In this document: in pieces, positions 1-5,238 of the stretch
Layout of the letters: each line of letters opens with the position of its first letter
Position numbering within the stretch: the first letter of the stretch is position 1
From: Afipia sp.
GTDB lineage: Bacteria; Pseudomonadota; Alphaproteobacteria; Rhizobiales; Xanthobacteraceae
DNA: 10,589 nt
Assembly: GCA_020056155.1 (NCBI GenBank)
Contig: JAGVII010000074.1
Location: forward strand, 1 to 10,589
Reading direction: 5' to 3'
The notes under the pieces: generated by a model
Seen by the model: only the letters and a program-made list of their open reading frames with translations
Databases searched by the model: none
Told to the model about the DNA's origin: nothing
Translations under genes and position numbers: made by a program

Positions 1-289
1 GAATTGGAAGGCGAACCAGCCGCAGAATAGCGCTGCCGCCGCCTGAGCGACCATCAGCGGCAGATCGCACCTACCGGGGGTCTTGGTCGGATGCGTACGT
101 GAGGACGCCGCTCAAGAAACTTTGCCGCTCCTGAGGACACAAATTTAAGAGGCTCCAAAGGCTACCCCTGCAAAACAAGGAGTTCCACGACCCAGGAGCA
201 GCAGCGGCGAAATGGCACGGGTGTTGCTGATGTCTGGATAGCAGCAACGCCCATGAAGGCAGTTCTCGAATGCTGCATTGCGAGATAGG
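1..289. other. Unassigned left edge, possible insertion-sequence end
   Basis: No gene can be supported in this stretch. A short open frame at 2-46 (plus strand) ends in NWKANQPQNSAAAA and a TGA stop. A tryptophan-containing, Ala-rich tail followed by about 55 bases ending near GGATGCGTAC (about 93-102) resembles the end of an IS66-family transposase and its right terminus, but this is from memory of the family and is weak. From about 130 to 273 I see no recognisable coding sequence, RNA or repeat. The last 16 bases (274-289) belong to the direct repeat described separately. Confidence 0.3.
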
Positions 290-345
290 ATGAAACCGTA
301 CTTAACTCTCCATCACCCTGCGAGCGCGCAGCGCTACTACAGCGA
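274..345 (+). repeat. 73-bp direct repeat, copy 1 (ligase 5' end)
   Basis: This copy matches 2010-2082 at 70 of 73 aligned columns. It covers about 16 bases before the ligase ATG plus the first 18 codons (peptide [19 protein letters not shown]). The differences are one missing G in the run before the ATG (GG here, GGG in copy 2) and two substitutions, T307/C2044 and C325/T2062. Both substitutions are at third codon positions and silent. Here the repeat continues into the ligase pseudogene. Confidence 0.95.
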
Positions 346-907
346 ACGGATGTGGCGCGAAGACACCTTCTACAGTCTGCTCACCAGTCATGCGACCGAG
401 CGGCCTGATGCCGTGGCGCTGCAGGATGCTCGCCAAACGCTGACGTGGGGTGAGCTCAAGCGTTGGACGGACGGTGTCGCGGCAGATCTGCGCGAATACG
501 GGCTGGTCGGCAGCGACCGCGTGATGATGTGGTTGTCCAACCGCATCGAGGCGGTCGTCATGTTCCTCGCCTGCGCGCGTGAAGGGATCGCCTGCAACCC
601 CTCGGTCCACAAGACCTACACATGCGCCGAGGTCGGCGACCTTCTCAACACGCTGTCGGCGCGGGCGCTTCTGACTGAAGACGGTTGGGGGACCGACCGT
701 GCGACCGTCGACTACGGCTGGTTTCTATCCGGAGATCTTGGCGTCATGGACGCCAAAGGCAATCTCCGCATCGAGGGGCGCCTCAAGGACCTGATAATCC
801 GGGGCGGCCACAACATCTATCCGTCGCACTGGCTTCTTTCTTACTTATCGCGGCCATGCGGACAGCCAACGTGCGTGGCACACGCTTTGCTGACTACCAA
901 AAAATAA
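290..907 (+). pseudogene. Acyl-CoA ligase (AMP-forming) with internal deletion
   Basis: Remnant of an ANL-superfamily acyl-CoA synthetase, which activates a carboxylic acid to its CoA thioester with ATP. It still reads as one 205-residue frame, against roughly 500-550 for the family. Residues 1-135 are the normal N-terminus ([24 protein letters not shown]-like [19 protein letters not shown]). The text then jumps near residues 136-144 (about nt 698-722) to the distal hinge region: [18 protein letters not shown] and [13 protein letters not shown] (A8 motif, 166-178). The phosphate-binding SGTT loop and the central adenylate-binding motifs are absent, so it cannot be active. After residue 178 the sequence no longer looks like the family, indicating a second break. 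I chose ATG 290 because the duplicated copy of this 5' end has its ATG at the same place; a TTG at 278 is an unlikely extension. The N-terminal style resembles ligases annotated as cyclohexanecarboxylate-CoA ligase-like; the substrate is not inferable. Confidence 0.8.
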
Positions 908-925
908 TGACTTCGGGAGGGTTAC

Positions 926-1894
926 ATGAAGAGTTGGTCGGCAATCGTTGGCGCTCTGATCCTAAGCTCGCTACCTATGGCTGTGTTGGCTGATACGTAC
1001 CCGTCAAAGCCGATACGGTTGATTATCCCATTTGCTGCGGGTGGCCCGACAGACGCGCTTGGGCGAACGTTCGCTAAGGAACTCGGGGAAGTACTTGGAC
1101 AAACAGTCGTCGTCGAGAACAGAACTGGCGCGGGCGGAAACATTGGAACGGACGCCGTCGCCAAGTCCCCTCCAGACGGCTACACGATCGGCTTCGGCAC
1201 GAATGGACCGCTCGCAGGCAATGTCACGCTCTTCAAGTCGCTGCCTTATGATCCGACCACGGCATTCGCCCCAATCACCCGCATCGCGTTCGTATCGAAC
1301 TTAATCGCAGTGCATCCTGCTCTGGGTGTGAAAACGTTGAGCGAACTGATTGAGTTGATTCGAAGAGAGCCCAACAAGCACAATTTCGCGCACGGAGGCT
1401 CAGGCACTACACAGCATCTCGGCGGAGAGCTGTTCAAATCGATGGCGCAGCTGCAGATGAGCGGTGTGGCTTATCGTGGCGAAGGGCCCGCGCTTAATGA
1501 CGTTATTGCGGGTCATGTCCCGATCATCTTTTTGAGTCTTGCGACCGGCATCCCCATCGTGCAGTCGGGTCACCTCATCGCGCTGGCGGTGACTTCGAAG
1601 GATCGCATTCCGGCTCTCGCTAACATTCCGACGGTGGCTGAAGCTGCCCTGCCAGGGTATGTTGCAACAGCTTGGTACGCGCTGCTCGCGCCTGCCGGTA
1701 CTCCACAGCAAATAGTTGAGAAGCTGAATGCCGCTTCTCGCAAGGCCATGGAGTCTCCTGGGACGAAGAAGCTTCTCGATCAAGCCGGAGCGATTACTGC
1801 CCCCACCACACCCGGCGAGCTTGGCGAGTTCATCAAGAGTGAAATCAGTCGTTGGAAGCCAATCATTGAGATGTCTGGCGCCAAAGTCGACTGA
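926..1894 (+). CDS. TctC/Bug-family periplasmic substrate-binding protein
   Basis: Intact 322-residue member of the tripartite tricarboxylate transporter receptor (Bug) family, which captures organic acids in the periplasm. A Sec signal peptide occupies residues 1-22 (hydrophobic core GALILSSLPMAV, likely cleavage after VLA). Family hallmarks follow in order: YPSKPIRLIIPFAAGGPTD at 25-43 and VENRTGAGGNIGTDAVAK plus PPDGYTI at 63-88. Length is normal for the family (about 320-330). A good ribosome site GGGAGG at 915-920 sits 5 bases before the ATG. It lies 18 bases after the stop of the broken ligase gene, and no TctA or TctB membrane gene is present in the window, so it is an orphan receptor; in some proteobacteria such orphans are abundant and use membrane partners encoded elsewhere. 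The ligand cannot be told from the sequence. It is the only apparently functional gene in the left half. Confidence 0.93.
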   Translation: MKSWSAIVGALILSSLPMAVLADTYPSKPIRLIIPFAAGGPTDALGRTFAKELGEVLGQTVVVENRTGAGGNIGTDAVAKSPPDGYTIGFGTNGPLAGNVTLFKSLPYDPTTAFAPITRIAFVSNLIAVHPALGVKTLSELIELIRREPNKHNFAHGGSGTTQHLGGELFKSMAQLQMSGVAYRGEGPALNDVIAGHVPIIFLSLATGIPIVQSGHLIALAVTSKDRIPALANIPTVAEAALPGYVATAWYALLAPAGTPQQIVEKLNAASRKAMESPGTKKLLDQAGAITAPTTPGELGEFIKSEISRWKPIIEMSGAKVD

Positions 1895-2009
1895 CGAGCC
1901 GGTAGGACTTCTTGCGCGTCCAACCCCAAATGTGCTCGCACTCCCGAAACTAACGACGCTGGTACTTTTATTGCTCAGGCTTTCACAAAGAGAACTTGAA
2001 GCACCGTGT

Positions 2010-2082
2010 TGCATTGCGAGATAGGGATGAAACCGTACTTAACCCTCCATCACCCTGCGAGTGCGCAGCGCTACTACAGCGA
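2010..2082 (+). repeat. 73-bp direct repeat, copy 2 (ligase 5' end only)
   Basis: Second copy of the ligase start region (see 274-345), with ATG at 2027. Identity stops sharply at 2082, where the acyl-CoA dehydrogenase remnant starts in a different frame (ATG 2027 is frame 2, the remnant is frame 3). The copy therefore encodes only [19 protein letters not shown] before running into nonsense. It marks a recombination junction. The preceding 115 bases after the tctC stop (1895-2009) contain nothing I recognise. Confidence 0.95.
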
Positions 2083-2342
2083 GTTCGCGTGTCATGACGT
2101 ACCGGCTCGCGTCCCTCATGGACAAGGGCGTCGCGCCGAATACGGCCGCGGCGGTGACGAAGATATTCGCCACCGAAAGCAATTCCAAGTGCGCCGATGC
2201 CGGCATCCAGATCATGGGCGGCGCGGGACTGATGATGAGTTCGGAAATGCAGATGTATTTCCGCGATTCCAGGGTCGGAACGATAGGCGGAGGCACCAGC
2301 GAAATCCTCCGCAACGTGATCGCCAAGTCAATGCTCTCATAG
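2083..2342 (+). pseudogene. Acyl-CoA dehydrogenase, C-terminal fragment
   Basis: The frame from about 2091 to the TAG at 2340-2342 encodes the last 83 or so residues of an acyl-CoA dehydrogenase, a flavoprotein that desaturates acyl-CoA thioesters between the alpha and beta carbons. The recognisable parts are the C-terminal helical domain (RLASLMDKG, AAAVTKIFATES) and the family signature near the C-terminus, QIMGGAGLMMSSEMQMYFRD followed by GTIGGGTSEILRNVIAK. The intact enzyme is about 380-400 residues; the N-terminal domains, most of the FAD site and the catalytic base are missing. It has no start of its own: the 5' junction is at 2082/2083, directly after the duplicated ligase start and out of frame with it. 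The stop overlaps the ribosome site of the next broken gene, showing that the two once formed an operon. Confidence 0.9.
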
Positions 2343-2353
2343 GAGGACGGACA

Positions 2354-2425
2354 ATGCGTGGTATCTCTCGTCGAACCTCCCTAGCCGGAACAGGCGCGCT
2401 CGCGCACACGCCGCGCCAGCAATAG
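2354..2425 (+). pseudogene. N-terminal fragment of a Tat-exported protein
   Basis: A 23-codon frame starts at ATG 2354 behind a strong ribosome site AGGAGG (2341-2346, 7-base spacing) that overlaps the stop of the acyl-CoA dehydrogenase remnant. It begins MRGISRRTSLAGTGALA, a twin-arginine type leader (R6-R7) running into a hydrophobic stretch. After about codon 17 (nt 2404) the sequence becomes the antisense of a transposase remnant and hits a stop at 2423. Leaders of this style are common on periplasmic binding proteins of TctC or ABC type, which would fit the neighbourhood, but the mature protein is gone and its identity is unknown. Confidence 0.6.
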
Positions 2426-2515
2426 CAGCTTTGCGAACGCCGCTTCGAGCCCGCCGTCACCTTCGATCTTGCGGCCAATGTCGCGGATGACGCGGCCGAG
2501 ATAGGTGCCCAGCTT
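2402..2515 (-). mobile_element. IS5-type transposase fragment
   Basis: On the minus strand, about 38 residues from [20 protein letters not shown] through LEAAFAKLLLLARRVR resemble the internal segment of IS5-superfamily DDE transposases, which typically reads LGRVIRDI.RKI followed by a Leu/Ala-rich helix and then the QDQRQRGPKVYSLHAPEVECIGKGK region. That downstream catalytic part is absent: at about 2402 the sequence switches to the truncated Tat-leader gene. The upstream end abuts the istB remnant near 2513-2520. No terminal inverted repeat or target duplication is visible, so this is a dead scrap. The family call is by recall of typical sequences, not by alignment. Confidence 0.6.
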
Positions 2516-2630
2516 CCTGAGGATCATACACAACTCCCACCGTATCGCCCTTGAAGGCGACAGCATGCGAAGGAAAAAATCCGCGCGCCCCTTGACCGAC
2601 GTCGAAAACAGCGAAACGAATCCCGGTTGA
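2505..2630 (+). pseudogene. IstB-like ATPase (IS21 family), C-terminal fragment
   Basis: The plus-strand frame ending at TGA 2628-2630 reads [20 protein letters not shown] then [17 protein letters not shown]. IstB helper ATPases of IS21-family elements end in this way (D-R-[LIV]-[VI]-H-N-[AS]-[HY]-R-[LI]-x-L-x-G-[ED]-S-[ML]-R). Only the last 37 or so of about 240-260 residues remain. The frame is open only back to 2505, because of a stop at 2502-2504, and the ATPase motifs are gone. IstB assists the IstA transposase in target selection, so with neither protein intact this element cannot move by itself. Its 5' side is fused to an IS5-type scrap of opposite orientation. Confidence 0.6.
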
Positions 2631-2667
2631 CCTCAACAACCAGGTAACCAAAAGCCCTTACCCCAGC

Positions 2668-2714
2668 TGTCCGTCAGTTAGCAAAATTGCTGTCCAATTT
2701 TTGCGAAATACGCA
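2668..2714 (+). repeat. Probable IS21-type terminal repeats and right end
   Basis: Two related 23-base units follow the istB remnant: TGTCCGTCAGTTAGCAAAAT from 2668 and TGTCCAATTTTTGCGAAATA from 2691. They share about 12 of 23 positions, including the TGTCC head and a central AAA. IS21-family elements carry multiple terminal repeats of this kind and end in CA; the CA at 2713-2714 is a plausible right terminus. Support comes from position just after istB and from the repeat structure; the opposite end is missing, so the boundary is unproven. Confidence 0.45.
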
Positions 2715-2752
2715 GGATGAAACATCTTCAACGTACCGCTGCTTGAGAAGCG

Positions 2753-2887
2753 ATGAGAAGGGCTATTTGGGGCGTGCTGATAATTTCGGTGGTTAGCGCC
2801 TTCGGCGGCGTTGCCTCGGCGCAGGTGTCCGATGAGGTTGTGCGTCTGGGCGTACTTGACGATATGACCAGCCGCGTTTTAGACTAG
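2753..2887 (+). pseudogene. ABC branched-chain-type binding protein, N-terminal fragment
   Basis: A 44-codon frame from ATG 2753 to TAG 2885-2887. It starts with a clear Sec signal peptide, MRRAIWGVLIISVVSAFGGV, with probable cleavage after ASA (residues 21-23), then begins the mature protein of a Peripla_BP_6 (LivK-type) receptor: SDEVVRLGVLDDMTS, matching the usual start V.[IL]GVL.D[LM][ST]. The intact family is about 380-410 residues, so roughly 90 per cent is lost. The break is at about codon 40. It sits 38 bases after the presumed IS21 end. It is not a fragment of the intact receptor gene at 7005, whose N-terminus is different. Confidence 0.75.
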
Positions 2888-3147
2888 CTGCGTCGGGCAA
2901 GGCTTCTAAGTGTGGTCAGGCTGATGGGCGCAAATTCTCCCCCCGGGGGACGATGGACAGGCCCCCGTCTTCGCGCGAGTGAAGACTGAGCGCGCTCTTG
3001 CTCACCACCCTCGACGAGACGGAGCACAGCATTGATGTACGCAAGTTCGTGCTGAGCCTGCTCGATCTTGGCTTGGTAGGCAGCAATCATGCCGCTGATC
3101 TCGGCGCGCTTTTGCTTGAACATTTGAATGATGAGCTGATCGGCCAT
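2884..3147 (-). pseudogene. Small coiled-coil protein, probably truncated
   Basis: An 87-codon minus-strand frame starts at ATG 3145-3147 and stops at 2884-2886. Residues 1-47 (MADQLIIQMFKQKRAEISGM then IAAYQAKIEQAQHELAYI and NAVLRLVEG) form a charged, heptad-like helix. I recall similar short proteins in rhizobial genomes near insertion sequences, usually about 130-150 residues with a C-terminal helical part after a [RG]GE-x-[LI] motif. Here a GGEFAPISLTTLR segment is visible at about 69-81, then the frame ends early, so the C-terminal half appears deleted. No clear ribosome site precedes the ATG. Function unknown. Its stop codon shares the palindrome CTAG (2884-2887) with the stop of the convergent binding-protein remnant. 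Confidence 0.5.
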
Positions 3148-3211
3148 GCTGCATTGAAGCCGAAATCAGCCGGCCGCGACCAGCCCCGAACTTGGTGCCG
3201 TTGCTCCATAA

Positions 3212-3373
3212 TTCGAGCGATGGCGGCGTTACTACGACAACGTTACGCCGCGCTCCTCGCTCGGCTATCGGCCGCCGGCACCAGAAACGATCTTCCCGCC
3301 AGCATCTGGCCTGGCCTGTGCTTCGCTCCGGCCAGGCCAAATGCTGGCCGATCACGGCCGGACTCTAACATGA
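3212..3373 (+). mobile_element. IS3-like transposase, C-terminal fragment
   Basis: The plus-strand frame from 3212 to the TGA at 3371-3373 reads FERWRRYYDNVTPRSSLGYR then PPAPETIFP. This matches the last helix and tail of integrase-core transposases of the IS3 type (typically EWRRYYN.VRPHSSLGY.PPAPE). All three catalytic acidic residues lie upstream and are lost; an in-frame stop at 3209-3211 bounds the remnant. The invariant-looking VRPH is VTPR here, consistent with decay. The 53-residue tail contains a long inverted repeat, listed separately. The 64 bases between this remnant and the coiled-coil ORF (3148-3211) show nothing recognisable. Confidence 0.65.
3298..3348. repeat. 19-bp inverted repeat, 13-base loop
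   Basis: Left arm GCCAGCATCTGGCCTGGCC (3298-3316) and right arm GGCCAGGCCAAATGCTGGC (3330-3348) pair at 18 of 19 positions, the only mismatch being C3306/A3340. The loop is TGTGCTTCGCTCC. It lies inside the tail of the IS3-like remnant, 57 bases past the iclR stop when read on the minus strand. No T-run follows on either strand, so it is not a typical intrinsic terminator, although it could still slow or stabilise the iclR transcript end. Confidence 0.9.
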
Positions 3374-3404
3374 GCCGTGGTACCGCTCCGTGGGGCAGGC
3401 CAAT

Positions 3405-4244
3405 CTAACGCCCGTGCGCGCCGTGGTATCCGAGCGAGGCCGATAGTTCGGCTGCGGTATCGGCGACGAGTTTTCCAAGTGCTCCATTTGGTTTCGCGTC
3501 GACGCGTGTTGAGCGACCAAACACTGTCAGGGCCATGATCAACTTGCCGGTGATATCGAACACCGGTGCACTTACGGCGCCGAAGCCGTCACCACCGCCG
3601 TCTGACAGGCAAGAATAACCGCGCTCCTTGATTTCACGCATCATTCCAGCCAGAGACGCCCGTTCTTTCGGTACGTTGAGACGGCCCGACCGTCGGTTCT
3701 GGTCCAACTCGCGCTCGATTGCGGTGGCCGTACGAACCGGGTCTTCGTAGGCACAAAACAAGAGCCCCGTCGCGGAATAGGTCAGCGGGCAGTGGTGCGA
3801 CGGCGCCATGGTACTCGCCAGGTCATGCCGGGCCTCGACGACCTTGATCATCGTAGGGCCCTTTTCGCCCCAGACGGCTAGCGCCGCTGTCTCGCCGACC
3901 TGATCGACAAGTGTGTGCAGCGTCGCTTCAGCCACTTGCAACGGCTCGAAGCGACTGAACCCCTTGAGCCCAAGCTGGAAAGCTACAGGTCCGAGGTCGT
4001 ATCGAGACGTCGCCGCATCCTGCCGCGCCAATCCGACGCGCATCAAACTGACGAGATATCGGTGCGCTTTGGCAGAGGGCATGCCTGCCCTCTGCGCCAG
4101 ATCGGCCAATTTGAGCGGCCCATCGGCCTGGATCAGTGCGTGAATTAGATCGCCAGCAACCTCTACCGATTGGATGCCGAGTTGTGTCGGCTTGTCTGCG
4201 CCAGGCGCGTTTTCCGGCAGAGGTTCGGTTGAGCGGTCTACCAT
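3405..4244 (-). CDS. IclR-family transcriptional regulator
   Basis: Complete 279-residue IclR-type regulator, a dimeric DNA-binding protein whose C-terminal domain senses a small molecule, usually the pathway substrate or product. A winged helix-turn-helix occupies about residues 23-90 (IQSVEVAGDLIHAL, LKLADLAQRAGMPSAKAHRY, YDLGP). The effector domain spans about 100-270, with the conserved GETAALAVWGEKG, the L-T-Y-S-A-T-G stretch (LTYSATGLLFCAY), and the C-terminal block AVSAPVFDITGKLIMALTVFG. The length is slightly above the usual 250-270 because of a 20-residue N-terminal tail. AAGGA lies 6 bases before the ATG on the minus strand. It diverges from the catabolic operon, with 176 bases between the start codons, which is the classic arrangement for a local regulator. 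Whether it represses or activates is not visible in the sequence. Confidence 0.95.
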   Translation of the reverse strand: MVDRSTEPLPENAPGADKPTQLGIQSVEVAGDLIHALIQADGPLKLADLAQRAGMPSAKAHRYLVSLMRVGLARQDAATSRYDLGPVAFQLGLKGFSRFEPLQVAEATLHTLVDQVGETAALAVWGEKGPTMIKVVEARHDLASTMAPSHHCPLTYSATGLLFCAYEDPVRTATAIERELDQNRRSGRLNVPKERASLAGMMREIKERGYSCLSDGGGDGFGAVSAPVFDITGKLIMALTVFGRSTRVDAKPNGALGKLVADTAAELSASLGYHGAHGR

Positions 4245-4338
4245 GAGTGTCCTTCACAGCGGCAAAGTTGCCTAATCCGACAGGCTTGACAGCCTGGCTC
4301 GCAGGAAGCATCATTACAGAATAGGAAGTTTATTACGA

Positions 4339-4369
4339 ATTGTATAACTATCGAAGCTAGTACGAACAA
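4339..4369 (-). promoter_or_regulatory. Candidate iclR promoter and operator area
   Basis: On the minus strand a TTGTTC box (4364-4369) and a TATACA box, extended to TATACAAT (4339-4346), are separated by exactly 17 bases, which would give an iclR leader of about 90 bases. The same area is unusually AT-rich for this DNA and carries two TACGAA elements (4334-4339 and 4361-4366), the first as the short palindrome TACGAATTGTA. An autoregulating IclR protein could bind here and also control the divergent operon. I found no equally good plus-strand promoter for the SDR gene. The boxes match consensus only partly. Confidence 0.4.
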
Positions 4370-4420
4370 TACGAGACGTAACTGTGCGCAGCAACAGTTG
4401 ATGCTAGGGGAGAGAGGCAG

Positions 4421-5191
4421 ATGCACGACGGATCCATTTCTGGCCTGCTGGCCGGCGATGTCGCTGTCGTCACGGGGGCGGCGCAGGGCATTGGAGCCGC
4501 TATCGCCCGCGGACTTGCCACATCCGGAGCCTCAGTAATCGTCGTCGATCGATACGCCGAGGGTGCCTGCGCAACGGCCAACGCGATCAAGGCTGTGGGC
4601 GGACACGCCGAAGGGTATGGGCTCGATGTTGCGGACCGTGCTGCGTGCTTTGCTTTTGCAACCACTGCAAGGGAGGTGTTCGGTGATGTGGCTGTGCTGA
4701 TCAATAATGCAGGGATCACGCGCCGCACCGCACCCGACGACCCTGAATTTCTCAACCACCTCGACGCGCAGATTGCCGTCAATCTGAACGGCACTGCCAA
4801 CATGACGATAGCTCTGCTGCCGCAGCTGCGGCGCACCAAGGGACGCGTCGTCAATGTCGGCTCGATTGCTTCCTTCGTCGCCTATCGGAATTCGGCCAGC
4901 TACGCCGCCACCAAGGGCGCTGTCATTCAGCTGACCAAGGCGCTGGCGGCCGATCTGGCAGCGGACGGGGTACGCGTCAACGGGATTGCACCAGGTGTCA
5001 TTGCCACGCCTATGACCGAAGGGACGCGCGCTAATCCCGAGGTGATGGCCCGGTTTCTGAATCATACGCCGATGGGGCGCGTAGGCGAGCCCGAAGAGCT
5101 CGTGGGGCCGACGCTATTTCTTGCCTCACGCATGTCCTCCTACGTGACCGGTGTCATGCTACCTGTCGAGGGTGGGTATCTTACTTCATGA
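4421..5191 (+). CDS. Short-chain dehydrogenase/reductase (classical SDR)
   Basis: Complete 256-residue NAD(P)-dependent oxidoreductase of the classical SDR family; it interconverts an alcohol and a ketone in the cytoplasm. The dinucleotide-binding motif TGAAQGIG is at 18-25, an acidic residue D43 ends the second strand (VVDR), which favours NAD over NADP, NNAG is at 95-98, and the catalytic tetrad is N121, S148, Y161, K165 (YAATK). The PGVIATPMT segment (191-199) is the usual cofactor-closing loop, and the C-terminus VEGGY is typical. A purine-rich GGGGAGAGAGG sits just before the ATG. It is the first gene of the run, divergent from the IclR regulator and 47 bases ahead of the flavoprotein gene. 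The family is too broad to name a substrate; context suggests oxidation of a hydroxyl to the ketone used by the next enzyme. Confidence 0.95.
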   Translation: MHDGSISGLLAGDVAVVTGAAQGIGAAIARGLATSGASVIVVDRYAEGACATANAIKAVGGHAEGYGLDVADRAACFAFATTAREVFGDVAVLINNAGITRRTAPDDPEFLNHLDAQIAVNLNGTANMTIALLPQLRRTKGRVVNVGSIASFVAYRNSASYAATKGAVIQLTKALAADLAADGVRVNGIAPGVIATPMTEGTRANPEVMARFLNHTPMGRVGEPEELVGPTLFLASRMSSYVTGVMLPVEGGYLTS

Positions 5192-5238
5192 ACGCCACCA
5201 CCATAACCGCTTGTATCTTGTATTATGGATGATCTGCC
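5192..5238 (+). other. SDR-flavoprotein spacer with 7-base tandem repeat
   Basis: This 47-base gap contains CTTGTAT twice in tandem (5210-5223) followed by TATGGATG. It resembles neither a terminator nor a clear promoter. The poor ribosome site here suggests the flavoprotein is translated less efficiently than the genes that follow. Confidence 0.4.

Noticed and set aside
1400..2014. 204-codon minus-strand frame opposite tctC
   Set aside because: It lies antisense to a clear TctC gene and has no recognisable domain.
2006..2425. A 139-codon plus-strand frame starting in the second repeat copy
   Set aside because: Only the first 20 or so residues match the ligase start; the rest is an out-of-frame reading of the acyl-CoA dehydrogenase remnant and the Tat-leader stub.
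2457..2651. 64-codon minus-strand frame with [15 protein letters not shown]
   Set aside because: It is the antisense of the istB tail; the plus-strand frame has the recognisable IstB ending.
2940..2949. CCCCCGGGGG palindrome as a regulatory site or terminator
   Set aside because: It has no loop or T-run, lies inside the truncated coiled-coil ORF, and runs of this kind occur easily in GC-rich DNA.
2998..3408. Plus-strand 136-codon and minus-strand 117-codon frames in the remnant zone
   Set aside because: Both run across the coiled-coil ORF and the IS3-like remnant in the wrong frames and carry no motif.
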